Assembly: GCA_013298625.1 (NCBI GenBank)
Contig: JAAFIF010000006.1
Location: 62,001-126,000 of the forward strand
Direction: 5' to 3'
Length of the DNA stretch: 64,000 nt
From: Myxococcales bacterium
Lineage (GTDB): Bacteria; Myxococcota_A; Polyangia; Polyangiales; Ga0077539
Below the pieces are notes generated by a model. The model saw only the letters and a program-made list of their open reading frames with translations. It made no database searches and was not told the origin of the DNA. Shown here piece after piece: positions 26,591-36,919 of this stretch (position 1 is its first letter; every line of letters starts with the position of its first letter). The translations under genes were made by a program, and so were the position numbers.

Positions 26591-28466
26591 GGCGATTGTG
26601 CTCCTGCAGGGTCCTCAGCTCGACCGCCGCGAGCGAACAGGCTCGCGGGCTCGGGCGATGGTGGCGACGCTGTTACCCGACGAGCGTTTAGGCCGTCAAT
26701 CCCGGCCTCTCGTGCGATGGAGCCTTCGCGGGTGAGGCGCGCGCGACGCACCCGGCGCATCGCTCGCGCGGGGGCAGTGGTTCGGGGGTGGTGATCCGAT
26801 GCGAGGCGCAGCGCAGCGCAGATGGGGGTTGAGGCGCGTGCAGCGGGCGGAGGGCGAGCGGCTCAGCGCGGATTGGGATCGCGGATCTCGCGCGAGATCA
26901 CGTCGCCTGTGAGCGGCCACGGGGGGCAGATGGAGGGCAGCCGACGAGCCGCGCCACGAGCGAAGCGAAAACAAGGATTCGTTCATTCGACCGCGGCCGA
27001 GCGAGCGGGTGACACGGGATCGATGGCGCACATCACTGGGTAGCGCGGGATTGACTCTGGTGGGCTGCGCTTTGCGAACGGCTCATGGGCCTCCAACGTC
27101 TCGTCGCAGCGTTGCTCGCCTGCAAACGCCGCCGCGATGGCCTGGCAACGCGAGAGGGACACACACACCAGCCCGTTGCGAGTCGGTGAAGCCGTCGAGC
27201 ATTCCCCGAATCGCTTGCACGCACCCTATCCCTGCGGCCGTGCAACGACGACGGTCCGGTCACCCTGCGCAATGCGTGGGCGAGGGCGTGCAGATTCCCG
27301 TTGAAGCTCCGCTCGGACGCGAAACGGCAGAATTGCCCCATCGGGCAAGCCTCGCATCTGTCTCCGCCAGTGCGCGTGCCGTCGAAGCTCTGGCAGTGAG
27401 CCGGCGCTGTGGGCGCTGCTGCGCCAATCGTATGGTCATCGTCGGTGCAGCGCGACGATCGCGCACCCGGTTCGAGCGGTGTGCAGTACGAGATTGTGAA
27501 GCTGCACGCCGTCGCGGATCGGAATGCAAATCCCAGCGACGAGCAAACCCGTCTCCGAATCAACACCGGTCAGGAATGCGGCTCCCGCCAAGCCGAGCAG
27601 GCCCCACGCGCGAGCGTCCGTCTCCGTTCGTGATCGATTGAACACCGTCCCTGCAACGCCCCATCCGTGGACTGCCCATCTCGATGGTCCTGCGCCGCTC
27701 GACGCTCTCTTCGCGCGCCTGACGTTCTCCGCGTAGCGCACAGGAGCGCCGCTCGACGTCGACCACTGGCACGCGCCGAGCGCGTACGAACGAACGCCGG
27801 TCGCGCTGACGGCCCTCGCGCACTTGGACGAAGCGCCGCCGATGCACGTCCTCGCGATGCTGCTCGAAGAGGTCCTCTCGGGTACGCGCGCAGATCGGGA
27901 ACCGCCCCCTTGCGCGCTCGTCGTGCTGGACGAGGCGCTCGCGCACGTCCCTCCTTTGGCCCGCGCAGCTGCCGACGCGCACGCCCGTCGTGTCGCTGAC
28001 GAAGTAAGGGCGCGTTCGGCGTGGCCCTCGTGCGCGCGACGCAAAGCCCGATGCGCTGGACGATCGAACGCTCTCGAACGCCGGCCTCTGCGCCATCACC
28101 CGGCTGCACACCGACGCCGACGGCGCTCGCGCACACGCTCTCCGCGCGTGTTCGCGCCGCTCGCACCGTTCGCGCTCTTGTTGACTTGTGCGGCGTTCCG
28201 GTAGAAGAGCCGCTGTCACAACAGCATCACACCCGTTGGTGAAGCCATCGGCGTGCGCCGCGATCGAGCGCGCAGGCAAAGCGCCTCCGCTCGAACAGCA
28301 CACGCTCTTGGCGCGGGCGCGAAGCGCACCTACCCACTCGAAAGCCGAGCGGGCCCGAAGCGAGACAGTGCCATCGCTTCGGAGGTGCAAAGCGCGCTCG
28401 CCGATCGCTCCGCTTGGGGCGCTCGTCTCGTCCAACCCCTGTGCTCGGTCACTCTCCCCCATCGCG
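26591..28466. other. Long region with no intact convincing gene
   Basis: About 1.9 kb separates the methyltransferase from the small membrane protein before the ACIII operon. Several frames are open in both directions, but most translations are Arg/Ser/Ala-rich without domains, and third-position GC is lower than in real genes here. One stretch (27,500-28,240) looks like a broken gene and is listed separately. On the minus strand, 27436-27690 encodes a hydrophobic stretch ('AWGLLGLAGAAFLTGV') that could be another remnant. I see no transposase, integrase, tRNA or clear repeat. Confidence 0.55.
27524..28242 (+). pseudogene. Possible decayed gene, family unknown
   Basis: In one forward frame, codons 27737-28020 have about 80% GC at third positions and protein-like composition ('LDVDHWHAPSAYERTPVALT', then 'MHVLAMLLEEVLSG'). 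The same frame upstream ('APLDALFARLTFSA') is separated from it by a TAG at 27734-27736. After about 28020 the plausible reading moves to another frame ('GVALVRATQSPMRWTIERS') and then appears to move again ('SNAGLCAITRLHTDADGA'). One stop plus at least one frameshift suggests a pseudogene. The parent family is not recognised, and chance openness in GC-rich DNA is a real alternative. Confidence 0.35.
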
Positions 28467-28937
28467 ATGATCGCCCGACGTACACGCTCACGTTCATGGC
28501 TCTACGCTGCGGTCGTTCCGATCGCGGTGGCGGGCGCCGTGTACGCAGCGGCGCAAGCCAAGCTTGCGGGCGATCGCGAGCCGCTCCACGCGTACAGGCT
28601 GCGCTTCGGGATGACTCCCGCCGACGTTCGCGCAACGTTTGCGGCCCCAACAGCAGAAGATTCGCGCTGGAGAGTGGACTCGTCCGCTGAGCCCGCGCTC
28701 GAATGGCGTGGGAGAAACCGTTCGTTTCGCTTCGAGTTTCACAACGCTCAGCTCATGGCCGTGCGGGCTGTCGTCGAATCGAGAGATCCCTCTACGCACG
28801 GCGGCGCACTTGAGGTATCAACCGCAGCCGTCCTCCGCCGAGTCGTGCGTGAGGATGGTCGCGTCGAGCTCACGCTCGTCGCACGAGATTGTCCATCACA
28901 CGCAGAAGAGGCTCGGAGGCTGATCGCCAGCCAATGA
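28467..28937 (+). CDS. Small membrane-anchored or exported protein, 156 residues
   Basis: The ATG at 28467 opens 'MIARRTRSRSWLYAAVVPIA', a basic stretch followed by one hydrophobic helix that is either a signal anchor or an uncleaved signal. The rest is a compact alpha/beta domain: 'YRLRFGMTPADVRATFAAP' (about 42-60), 'WRGRNRSFRFEFHNAQLMAV' and a final helix 'SHAEEARRLIASQ'. The 'FGMTPADVRATF' piece resembles the start of small periplasmic domains in which a helix senses or binds a partner, but no named family was recognised. It lies 105 bases before the ACIII operon in the same direction and could be co-transcribed. Confidence 0.6.
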   Translation: MIARRTRSRSWLYAAVVPIAVAGAVYAAAQAKLAGDREPLHAYRLRFGMTPADVRATFAAPTAEDSRWRVDSSAEPALEWRGRNRSFRFEFHNAQLMAVRAVVESRDPSTHGGALEVSTAAVLRRVVREDGRVELTLVARDCPSHAEEARRLIASQ

Positions 28938-29042
28938 GTCAACGCTGTACTCGCCGTGGCCGCGTCCGCGCGCGACGTGGTCAACGGGGATCACGCTCCG
29001 CGCGACGCTCTTCGTGGGTCCGCAGCACGAACCAATCCCACC

Positions 29043-29672
29043 ATGCAGATCTTCCCACGTTCTCTCAATAAGCTCCCCGCGGTGGTGGCCGTGGGCGCAG
29101 CCCTCCTTGGAGGAGGCGTCGTCGGCGGCTTCTGGTACTACGGGACGCCGAAGCACCTCCAAGTTGGTTATGCGCCCCGGCAGCCGGTGCCCTACAGCCA
29201 CCGGCTTCACGCCGGCATCATGGGGATGGACTGCAGGTACTGTCACGCCAACGTCGAGCGCTCAGGGGAAGCGATGATTCCCCCGACGCAGACGTGCATG
29301 AACTGCCACTCGCTGGTGCGCACGGACAGCGCGCGCCTGGCGCCAGTGCGGCAGAGCTGGCAGACGGGACAGCCCATCCCCTGGGTCCGCATCCACCGTC
29401 TTCCAGATCACGCGTACTTCGATCACAGCGTGCACGTGTCGGCGGGCGTCGGTTGCGCCACCTGCCACGGCCGCGTCGATCAGATGGACGTCGTGCGCCA
29501 GGACCAGCCGCTGAGCATGAGCTGGTGCTTGGATTGCCACAGAAATCCCGGGCCAAACCTGCGCCCCAGGGACCAGATCACGAACATGGAGTGGCGTCCC
29601 GATCCCGCGCAGCAGGTCACGCCTCAGCGCCGGGTCGAGCCTCCTCAGAATTGTTCGGGGTGTCACCGATGA
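29043..29672 (+). CDS. actA: ACIII subunit ActA, pentaheme cytochrome c
   Basis: 209 residues. The ATG at 29043 gives an N-terminal hydrophobic helix ('VVAVGAALLGGGVVGGFWYY') that acts as membrane anchor. Five heme c sites follow in order: CRYCH, CMNCH, CATCH, CLDCH and CSGCH, with extra His residues for bis-His ligation. This is the cytochrome c7/class III-type subunit of alternative complex III, a quinol oxidoreductase that replaces bc1. It is the first of a tightly coupled operon; its stop overlaps the actB start (ATGA). Confidence 0.93.
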   Translation: MQIFPRSLNKLPAVVAVGAALLGGGVVGGFWYYGTPKHLQVGYAPRQPVPYSHRLHAGIMGMDCRYCHANVERSGEAMIPPTQTCMNCHSLVRTDSARLAPVRQSWQTGQPIPWVRIHRLPDHAYFDHSVHVSAGVGCATCHGRVDQMDVVRQDQPLSMSWCLDCHRNPGPNLRPRDQITNMEWRPDPAQQVTPQRRVEPPQNCSGCHR

Positions 29673-32600
29673 GCAAGCGACAGCCATACAACTTCGAAGC
29701 GCCCGCCACTGGGCCGGACGCTCCGCGCTACTGGGCCAGCATCGAGGATCTCGAAGGCCAGCTCGCCGCCACGCCCGAGTACAACGAGCGCGTGCGGGGA
29801 CAGGTCGACAGCGAGTTCGGCGAAGGGGATTCGTACGGGCCGACCGACGACCACTCGCGCCGTAACTTCCTGGGGATCATGGGAGCGTCCATCGGTCTCG
29901 CGACCATGGCCGGCTGCCGTCGTCCCGTCGAGAACATCCTGCCGTACGCGCGGCAGCCGAGCGCCGACGACGTCAACATCGGACGCGCGTCGCACTACAG
30001 CTCGGTCCTCACCGACCGCGGCGACGCCGTCGGCGTGATCGTCGAGAGCCACACGGGACGGCCCACCAAGCTCGAGGGCAACCCCGAGCACACGGGCTCG
30101 CTCGGCGGACTCTCGCTGCGCGCGCAGGCCAGCGTGCTCGACCTGTACGACCCCGATCGCATGCGCTCGCCGATGGCGAAGGGCGCAGGCGGCTCGAGCG
30201 CTGCGCACGCCGGTCACGGCGCACACGCAGGAGCTCCGAGCGGGTTCGTCACCAAGAGCTGGGACGAGTTCGACCAGGCGCTCGAAGCGATGATCGCGCC
30301 GCACCGCGCGAACGGCGGAGACGGGCTGCGCTTTCTCAGCGAGCCCTCGCTCTCGCCGTCGTTCATGCGGCTGCGCGCGAAGGTCAAAGAGAAGTTTCCG
30401 CGCGCGAAGTTCTACACGTTCGACGCGTGCTCGATCACGAGCATCCGCGAGGGCGCGAAGCTCGCGTTCGGCCAGGCGGCCAACGTGGTGTACGCGCTCG
30501 ACGCGGCGAAGGTCGTGCTCGCGGTGGACTCGGACTTCCTCGGGACCGAGCCCGGCATGGTGCGTCACTCGAAGGCGTGGGCCTCGCGTCGCAAGATGCA
30601 GAGCGCCGAGGACCGCGACATGTCGCGCCTCTACGTCGTCGAGCCCTCGATGACCGTCACCGGCGGAACGGCGGACCACCGCCTCCGCCTCCCCGCGCGC
30701 GACGCCCTCGCGTACTTGCAAGCCCTCGCGGGCCGCCTCGCGCGCGAGAGCGCCTTGGGTCTCGCGGCTTCGCTCGGCGGAGACGCTCCTGCGGGCGTCC
30801 CTGCGCACTGGGTCGAAGCCGTCGCGGCGGACCTGCTGAGCGCGCGCGGAGACAGCGCGATCCTCGTGGGCGCGCGGCAGCCTGCCGCGGTCCACGCGCT
30901 CGCCCACGCGATCAACTCGGCCCTCGGAAACATCGGCCGCACGGTCAAGCTCTTCCCCGTCACCGACGCGGACGAAGGCGACTCGCTCGCGGACCTCGAG
31001 GCGCTCGCCAACGAAGCGGGCTCGGTGCAGACGCTGATCATCCTCGGGTCCAACCCGGTGTACAGCGCGCCCGCGTCCCTGGCGATCGGCGAGAAGATCC
31101 GCGGCATTCAGAACACGCTGCACGCGACGATGTGGCACGACGAGACGTGCGCAGAGGTCAAGCTCTGCGCCCCGCTCGCGCACTACCTCGAGACGTGGGG
31201 CGATCAGAAGGGCCTCGACGGCGCGGTCGCGATCCAGCAGCCGCTCATCGAGCCGATCTTCGCGGCTCGCAGCGAGCTCGAGCTGCTCGCGCAGATCCTC
31301 AACGAGGGGCCGCGCTCGGGTCACGACATCGTTCGCGCGACGTTCATCGACGGTCACGCGTGGACGGTCTCGAGCGAGACCAAGTGGCGTCGCGCGCTCA
31401 CGAGCGGCGTGATCGCCGACAGCGCCGCGCGGCCGCTCGAAGGCCTCACGGTTCGCGCTGGCGAAGTGGGCACCGCGGTCACCGCGGCCCGCGGTCGCTC
31501 GGGCGCCGCTGCGTCGGCCTCGCAGGTCGAAGTGCTCTTCACGTACGACGCGAAGATGCAGGACGGCCGCGGAGCGAACAACGCGTGGCTCGCCGAGCTG
31601 CCCGATCCCGTCACCAAGATCACGTGGGACAACGCCGCGCTGGTCTCGCCGAAGCTCGCTCGCGAGAAGAGCATCGCCAACGGCGACAAGATCGAAGTGA
31701 CGGTCGAGGGCAAGAAGTGCTCGATCGTCGCGTGGGTCGCGCCCGGACAGGCCGACTACGCTGTGACGTTGCCCCTCGGCTGGGGCCGCACGGCCGCTGG
31801 TCGCGTCGGCAACGGCAAGGGCTTCGACGTGAACCCCGCGCGCTCGCACAGCGCGCCGTTCATCGCGACGGGCTCCATCGCCAAGGCGGGCGGGACGTAC
31901 CCGCTCTCGCACACGCAGGAGCACCACCGCATGGTGGACCGCCCCCTCGCGGTCGAGACGACGCTCGCCAAGTACAAAGAGAACCCGCACTTTCCTGCGA
32001 TGCGTACGCCGACCCCACGCACGCTCCCGCTGTGGCGCGAGGTCGAGTACAACGGCTACAAGTGGGGCCTCACGGTAGACCTCACGTCGTGCACCGGCTG
32101 CAGCGCGTGCATGGTGGCGTGCCAGGCAGAGAACAACATCCCGTGCGTCGGCAAGGAGCAGGTCTCCCGCGGCCGCGAGATGTACTGGCTCCGCATGGAC
32201 CGCTACTTCGTGAGCCCGCGGATCTCTCGCGACGGCTTCCCGAGCGACGAGGACGCGCAGCTCCTCGAGTCCGAGCCGCTGATGGCTGTGATGGCCGTGG
32301 CGTGCCAGCAGTGCGAAGAGGCCCCTTGCGAGAACGTGTGCCCCGTCAACGCGACGACGCACAGCAGCGAGGGCCTCAACGATATGGCGTACAACCGCTG
32401 CATCGGGACGCGCTACTGCTCGAACAACTGCCCGTACAAGGTCCGCCGCTTCAACTACCTGAACTTCCACAACGACAGCGTCTATCAGCCGCTGGACGCG
32501 GACGTTCCGGAGACGGTGCGGATGCAGCACAACCCGAACGTGTCCGTTCGCTTCCGCGGCGTGATGGAGAAGTGCACGTACTGCGTGCAGCGCATCCAGA

Positions 32601-32842
32601 CCGCCAAGATCGTGGCGAAGAACGAGTACCGCACGGTGCGCGACGGAGAGATCCAGACCGCGTGCCAGCAGTCGTGCCCGACCGGCGCGATCGTGTTCGG
32701 TGACCTCAACGATCGCGACTCCGCCGTGCGACGACTGGCGCAGACGGACCGTCGCTACCTCCTGTTGGCCGAGCTCGGAACGCAGCCGCGCACCACGTAT
32801 CTGGCCAAGATTCGCAATCCCAATCCGGAGATGCACGGATGA
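29669..32842 (+). CDS. actB: ACIII subunit ActB, iron-sulfur molybdopterin-like subunit
   Basis: 1057 residues, a fused two-part protein. The N-terminal part (about 60-780) follows the molybdopterin oxidoreductase fold and begins with a Tat-like '[12 protein letters not shown]'. In ACIII this part is known to lack the molybdenum cofactor. The C-terminal part (about 800-1057) is an Fe-S subunit with four Cys clusters: '[14 protein letters not shown]' (about 808), '[14 protein letters not shown]', '[12 protein letters not shown]', and 'CTYCVQRI' with '[10 protein letters not shown]'. Together these bind the [4Fe-4S]/[3Fe-4S] centres that carry electrons between quinol site and cytochromes on the periplasmic face. 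It overlaps both neighbours by 4 bases. Confidence 0.93.
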   Translation: MSKRQPYNFEAPATGPDAPRYWASIEDLEGQLAATPEYNERVRGQVDSEFGEGDSYGPTDDHSRRNFLGIMGASIGLATMAGCRRPVENILPYARQPSADDVNIGRASHYSSVLTDRGDAVGVIVESHTGRPTKLEGNPEHTGSLGGLSLRAQASVLDLYDPDRMRSPMAKGAGGSSAAHAGHGAHAGAPSGFVTKSWDEFDQALEAMIAPHRANGGDGLRFLSEPSLSPSFMRLRAKVKEKFPRAKFYTFDACSITSIREGAKLAFGQAANVVYALDAAKVVLAVDSDFLGTEPGMVRHSKAWASRRKMQSAEDRDMSRLYVVEPSMTVTGGTADHRLRLPARDALAYLQALAGRLARESALGLAASLGGDAPAGVPAHWVEAVAADLLSARGDSAILVGARQPAAVHALAHAINSALGNIGRTVKLFPVTDADEGDSLADLEALANEAGSVQTLIILGSNPVYSAPASLAIGEKIRGIQNTLHATMWHDETCAEVKLCAPLAHYLETWGDQKGLDGAVAIQQPLIEPIFAARSELELLAQILNEGPRSGHDIVRATFIDGHAWTVSSETKWRRALTSGVIADSAARPLEGLTVRAGEVGTAVTAARGRSGAAASASQVEVLFTYDAKMQDGRGANNAWLAELPDPVTKITWDNAALVSPKLAREKSIANGDKIEVTVEGKKCSIVAWVAPGQADYAVTLPLGWGRTAAGRVGNGKGFDVNPARSHSAPFIATGSIAKAGGTYPLSHTQEHHRMVDRPLAVETTLAKYKENPHFPAMRTPTPRTLPLWREVEYNGYKWGLTVDLTSCTGCSACMVACQAENNIPCVGKEQVSRGREMYWLRMDRYFVSPRISRDGFPSDEDAQLLESEPLMAVMAVACQQCEEAPCENVCPVNATTHSSEGLNDMAYNRCIGTRYCSNNCPYKVRRFNYLNFHNDSVYQPLDADVPETVRMQHNPNVSVRFRGVMEKCTYCVQRIQTAKIVAKNEYRTVRDGEIQTACQQSCPTGAIVFGDLNDRDSAVRRLAQTDRRYLLLAELGTQPRTTYLAKIRNPNPEMHG

Positions 32843-34296
32843 GCGCGGTCAACCCGAACCTTCCGATCAAAGACATCAACGAGGTCCCGCTCGCGGCCGA
32901 GAGCTATGACTTCCACGGGATCACCGAGGACGTCGCACGCGTGACCGAGACCCCCGCCCCGCGTGGGTGGTGGGTGATGTTTCTCATCGCGGTGAGCTTG
33001 CTCGGCGCGCTGGGTCTCACGCTGGCCTATCTGTTCTGGAAGGGCATCGGCGCGTGGGGCAACAACCAGCCCATCTCGTGGGCGTGGGACATCACCAACT
33101 TCGTCTGGTGGGTCGGCATCGGCCACGCCGGGACGCTCATCTCCGCCGTGTTGTTTCTCTTTCGCCAGAAGTGGCGCACGAGCATCAACCGCGCAGCGGA
33201 GGCCATGACGATCTTCGCCGTGATCTGTGCCTTGATGTTTCCAGGCATTCACGTCGGTCGCGTCTGGCTGATGTACTACCCCTTCCCGCTGCCCAACTCG
33301 ATGGGCATCTGGCCGAACTTCAAGAGCCCGCTGCTGTGGGACGTCTTCGCGGTCAGCACGTACTTCACCGTCTCGCTGCTCTTCTGGTTCGTGGGTCTCA
33401 TCCCCGACCTCGCGACGCTGCGCGACCGCTCGAAGACGAAGATCCGTCGCATGGCGTACGGCGCGTTCGCGCTCGGCTGGCGCGGCTCGAACCGTCACTG
33501 GCAGAACTACGAGCGCGCCTACATGATCCTCGCGGCGATCTCGACGCCGCTGGTGCTCTCGGTGCACTCCGTCGTGTCGTTCGACTTCGCGACGTCGGTC
33601 ATCCCCGGCTGGCACACGACGATCTTCCCGCCGTACTTCGTCGCGGGCGCGATCTTCTCGGGCTTCGCGATGGTGCTCACGCTCATGCTCGTCGTGCGCG
33701 TGGTGTTCAAGCTGCACGGCTTGATCACGCTCAAGCACATCGAGCTGATGAACAAGATCATCCTCGCGACCGGCTCGATCGTTGGCTACGCGTACGCGAT
33801 GGAGTTCTTCGTCGCCTGGTACTCGGGCAACGAGTACGAGCGCTACGTCTTCTTCGTCAGCCGCATGAAGGGCCCGTACGCCTGGGCGTACTGGTCCATG
33901 ATCATCTGCAACGTCCTTTCGCCGCAGATCTTCTGGAAGAAGTCGATGCGGACGAACATCCCCGTGACGTTCGCGGTCTCGATCTTCGTGAACATCGGCA
34001 TGTGGTTCGAGCGCTTCGTGATCATCGCGACCTCGCTCCACCGTGACTTCCTCCCGTCGTCGTGGGGCTACTTCCACCCGACTCCGATCGACGTGATGGT
34101 CTACCTGGGTTCGTTCGGGTTGTTCTTCACGTTCTTCTTGCTGTTCATCCGATGGCTGCCCGTGATCGCGATCGCGGAGGTCAAGGGTGTCCTGCCTGCG
34201 GCTGATCCGCACGCAGAGCACTACGGACACGACAGCCACGATGACCACGACTCTCACGAGAAGCCCGCCGATGGCGAGGCGACCGCGGAGGCCTGA
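32839..34296 (+). CDS. actC: ACIII subunit ActC, NrfD/PsrC-like quinol-binding membrane protein
   Basis: 485 residues. About ten transmembrane helices follow a soluble N-terminus of 45 residues. The NrfD/PsrC-type pattern is visible, with '[20 protein letters not shown]' early in the membrane part and '[10 protein letters not shown]'-like segments after it. ActC and ActF are paralogous subunits; ActC carries the likely quinol site. A His-rich tail ('[17 protein letters not shown]') ends the protein and could bind metal or be disordered. The start overlaps the actB stop (ATGA). Confidence 0.93.
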   Translation: MSAVNPNLPIKDINEVPLAAESYDFHGITEDVARVTETPAPRGWWVMFLIAVSLLGALGLTLAYLFWKGIGAWGNNQPISWAWDITNFVWWVGIGHAGTLISAVLFLFRQKWRTSINRAAEAMTIFAVICALMFPGIHVGRVWLMYYPFPLPNSMGIWPNFKSPLLWDVFAVSTYFTVSLLFWFVGLIPDLATLRDRSKTKIRRMAYGAFALGWRGSNRHWQNYERAYMILAAISTPLVLSVHSVVSFDFATSVIPGWHTTIFPPYFVAGAIFSGFAMVLTLMLVVRVVFKLHGLITLKHIELMNKIILATGSIVGYAYAMEFFVAWYSGNEYERYVFFVSRMKGPYAWAYWSMIICNVLSPQIFWKKSMRTNIPVTFAVSIFVNIGMWFERFVIIATSLHRDFLPSSWGYFHPTPIDVMVYLGSFGLFFTFFLLFIRWLPVIAIAEVKGVLPAADPHAEHYGHDSHDDHDSHEKPADGEATAEA

Positions 34297-34307
34297 GAGG
34301 AACCGTC

Positions 34308-34889
34308 ATGGCCAGCCACGATCACGACAATGAGCACAAGGCCAGCGGCGAGAAGCGCCCTGTCCTCTTGCTGGCGGAGTTCGACACCCCCAGCAAGATC
34401 ATGCACGCCGCGGAGAAGGTCCGCGACGCGGGCTTCACGCGATGGGACGTCCACACGCCCTTCCCGGTGCACGGGATGGACAAGGCGATGGGCCTCTCGG
34501 ACTCGAAGCTGGGATGGATCGTCGCGGTGATGGCCGCGACGGGATTCACCAGCGCCTTCGCGATGATCTACTACATGAACGTCGTCGACTACCCGCTGAT
34601 CGTCGGTGGAAAGCCCCCGCTGGCTCTCCCCTCGATCGCGCCGGTGGCGTTCGAGCTCACCATTCTGTTCAGCGCGTTCGGCGCGGTGTTCGGGATGTTC
34701 GGGCTCAACAAGCTCCCGCGGCACCACCACCCGGTGTTCGTCTCGGAGCGCTTCGAGCGCGCGACGGACGACAAGTTCTTCGTGAGCATCGAGGTCGACG
34801 ACCCGAAGTACGACGAGAAGAAGACGCGCGAGCTGCTCGAGGGCGCGCACGCCACCCACGTCGAAGTGCTCGAGGAGGAGGTGGTCTGA
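34308..34889 (+). CDS. actD: ACIII subunit ActD
   Basis: 193 residues. The DUF3341-type protein has a soluble front ('LLAEFDTPSKIMHAAEKVRD'), two transmembrane helices ('LGWIVAVMAATGFTSAFAMI' and 'FELTILFSAFGAVFGMFGL'), and an acidic C-terminal tail. ActD is a structural membrane subunit without cofactors. It starts 11 bases after actC with a GAGAGGAA ribosome-binding site, and its TGA shares one base with the actE ATG. Confidence 0.92.
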   Translation: MASHDHDNEHKASGEKRPVLLLAEFDTPSKIMHAAEKVRDAGFTRWDVHTPFPVHGMDKAMGLSDSKLGWIVAVMAATGFTSAFAMIYYMNVVDYPLIVGGKPPLALPSIAPVAFELTILFSAFGAVFGMFGLNKLPRHHHPVFVSERFERATDDKFFVSIEVDDPKYDEKKTRELLEGAHATHVEVLEEEVV

Positions 34890-35539
34890 TGCGTTCGATC
34901 CACACGAACCTCGTCGCGCTCGCGCTGGTCGGCGCTGGGCTCAGCGCCTGTCGCGGACAGGTCAGCGAGAGCTCGCCGATCGTCCCGATCCGCGACATGC
35001 ACCGGCAGCAGAAGTACCGGCCGCAGGACAGCAGCGACTACTACCAGGACCGCCGCAGCATGCGGCCGATCCCTGCGAACACCGTGTCGCGCGAGCAGGG
35101 TCTGATCGACCCCGAGCTCGAGACGGGCTTGTCCGCGGGGACGCGCAACTATCTCGATCGCATCCCGCAGGCGGCGCTCTCGATGATTCGTCATCGCACG
35201 AACGACGGTCGCTGGATCGAAGGGATGGAAGGCGCGGTCGCGCGTGGTCGCGAGCGCTACGGCATCTACTGCGCGCCGTGCCACGGCGCCGCTGGAGACG
35301 GGCAGGGCATCATCTGGGCTCGCTCGAGGATCTCGGGCTACCAGTACCCGCAGCCCGCGTCGCTGCACGACGACCGCATCCGTCACTCACCCGACGGACA
35401 GCTCTACGCCACCATTCGCAACGGCGTCCGGAACATGCCCGGCTACGCCTCGCAGATTCCCACTTCTGACCGCTGGGCGATCGTCGCGTACGTGCGCGCG
35501 CTCGAACTCAGCCAGGCCAACGCAGGAGCGAACCCGTGA
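34889..35539 (+). CDS. actE: ACIII subunit ActE, monoheme cytochrome c lipoprotein
   Basis: 216 residues. The signal peptide ends 'GAGLSACRGQ', a lipobox-like site, so the subunit is probably lipid-anchored. One heme c site, CAPCH (about residue 130), is followed by 'GDGQGIIWARS' and a Met-containing 'NGVRNMPGYASQI' that supplies the axial Met. ActE is the cytochrome thought to pass electrons onward to the oxidase. Its stop overlaps the actF GTG start. Confidence 0.93.
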   Translation: MRSIHTNLVALALVGAGLSACRGQVSESSPIVPIRDMHRQQKYRPQDSSDYYQDRRSMRPIPANTVSREQGLIDPELETGLSAGTRNYLDRIPQAALSMIRHRTNDGRWIEGMEGAVARGRERYGIYCAPCHGAAGDGQGIIWARSRISGYQYPQPASLHDDRIRHSPDGQLYATIRNGVRNMPGYASQIPTSDRWAIVAYVRALELSQANAGANP

Positions 35540-36906
35540 GCGCTCATTCGCACTCGAGCGAAGGTAAGCTCGAAATCACCGCCAACGGTCCGTGGTCCTC
35601 GGCGTGGAAGATCGCCGCGGGCATCGGCGCGCTGGGCTTGCTCGGCGTCGGCGCGGGGTTCGCGTCGGACCCCAAGCGGCTGGCGTTCTCGTACCTGTTC
35701 GCGCTGATGGTCTTCTTGACCCTCGCGATCGGGACGCTCTTCTTCGTCGTGGTTCAACACATCGCCGCCGCTCACTGGAGCGTCGGCGTGCGTCGCACGG
35801 CGGAGTTCTTCATGGGCGGACTGCCCGCGCTCGCCGTGCTGTTTCTTCCGCTCTTCGCGCTGATGCAGCACTTTCCGCAGTGGGAGCACTACGGACACGC
35901 GAGCAGCCACGGCGCGGCCGCGCAGCAGCCTGCAGCGGGCGGCCACGGTGAGCACGGGCAGCCTGCGGCTGGCCACGTGAGCGGCCACGACCTCGAGACG
36001 CAGGGCATGCACCACGTGCACCACGAGATCCTCGAGAAGAAGAAGCTCTGGTTCGACAAGCCGTTCTTCTTCGGCCGTCAGGCGATCTACCTGATCGCGT
36101 GGGTTTTGCTCGCGCGTCGGTTCTTCAAGCTCTCGACCGATCAGGACAAGTCCAAGGACAAGTCGCTGACGGTCACCTCGGCGCGCTCGGCGCCGGCGGC
36201 GATCGCGGTGATCGCGCTCACGCTGACGTTCGCGTCGTTCGACTGGCTGATGGCGCTCGAGCCCTCTTGGTACTCGACGATCTTCGGCGTGACGATCTTC
36301 GCTGGCGGCATCACCGCGGCGTTGGCGGCGATGATCCTCACGCTGCTCGCGCTCAAGCGCGCGGGCTTCGTGGGCGACAACATCGTCAACGTCAATCACT
36401 TCCACGACATGGGCAAGCTCATGTTCGGGTTCAACTGCTTCTGGGCCTACGTGGTCTTCTCGCAGTTCTTCTTGATCTGGTACGCGAGCATCCCCGAAGA
36501 GACCGTCTTCTACCACGCGCGCTGGAACGAGAACCCCGCCTGGCAGCCCTTCGGCTACGCGCTGATCTTCGGGCACTTCGTGATCCCGTTCATCATGCTC
36601 ATGTCTCACAACGTGAAGCGCCGGATGGGCTGGCTCGCGCTGGGCGCGAGTCTCCTGCTCGCGATGCACGTGGTCGAGTACTACTGGCTCGTGCTTCCGA
36701 TGTTCAAAGCGGGCGCGCACGGCGCGGCCGCGGCGCACGCCGAAGGCGCGCACCACTCGCTGCCCTTGCACTGGATGGACATCGCTGCGCTGCTCGGCGT
36801 CGGCGGCGTCTACCTCGCGATGGTGTTTCGCTTGATGACGCAGCACAAGCTCGTCCCGGTTGCTGATCCGCGGCTCGAGCGATCGAAGCTGCACGCGACG
36901 ATGTGA
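35536..36906 (+). CDS. actF: ACIII subunit ActF, NrfD-like membrane protein
   Basis: 456 residues from a GTG overlapping the previous stop (GTGA). About ten transmembrane helices, paralogous to ActC. A His/Ala/Gly-rich loop (about 118-170) with many His residues interrupts the helices between the third and fourth. Conserved features include 'FDWLMALEPSWYSTIFGV' and 'NHFHDMGKLMFGF'. ActF is taken to contribute to proton translocation in ACIII; this is family knowledge, not shown by the sequence. Confidence 0.92.
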   Translation: MSAHSHSSEGKLEITANGPWSSAWKIAAGIGALGLLGVGAGFASDPKRLAFSYLFALMVFLTLAIGTLFFVVVQHIAAAHWSVGVRRTAEFFMGGLPALAVLFLPLFALMQHFPQWEHYGHASSHGAAAQQPAAGGHGEHGQPAAGHVSGHDLETQGMHHVHHEILEKKKLWFDKPFFFGRQAIYLIAWVLLARRFFKLSTDQDKSKDKSLTVTSARSAPAAIAVIALTLTFASFDWLMALEPSWYSTIFGVTIFAGGITAALAAMILTLLALKRAGFVGDNIVNVNHFHDMGKLMFGFNCFWAYVVFSQFFLIWYASIPEETVFYHARWNENPAWQPFGYALIFGHFVIPFIMLMSHNVKRRMGWLALGASLLLAMHVVEYYWLVLPMFKAGAHGAAAAHAEGAHHSLPLHWMDIAALLGVGGVYLAMVFRLMTQHKLVPVADPRLERSKLHATM

Positions 36907-36919
36907 GGAGTGGCTGGCG

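Noticed and set aside
27734..27736. Recoded TAG (pyrrolysine) in the broken frame
   Set aside because: There is also a frameshift downstream, and no pylTSBCD context is visible, so decay is simpler.
27560..28462. Long minus-strand frame in the gene-poor region
   Set aside because: Arg/Ser-rich without a domain, and the forward frame opposite it has more coding-like third positions.
29663..32836. Open frame of over 1,000 codons antisense to actB
   Set aside because: It mirrors actB codons. Its translation is Arg/Val/His-rich with no domain, whereas actB has complete Fe-S motifs.
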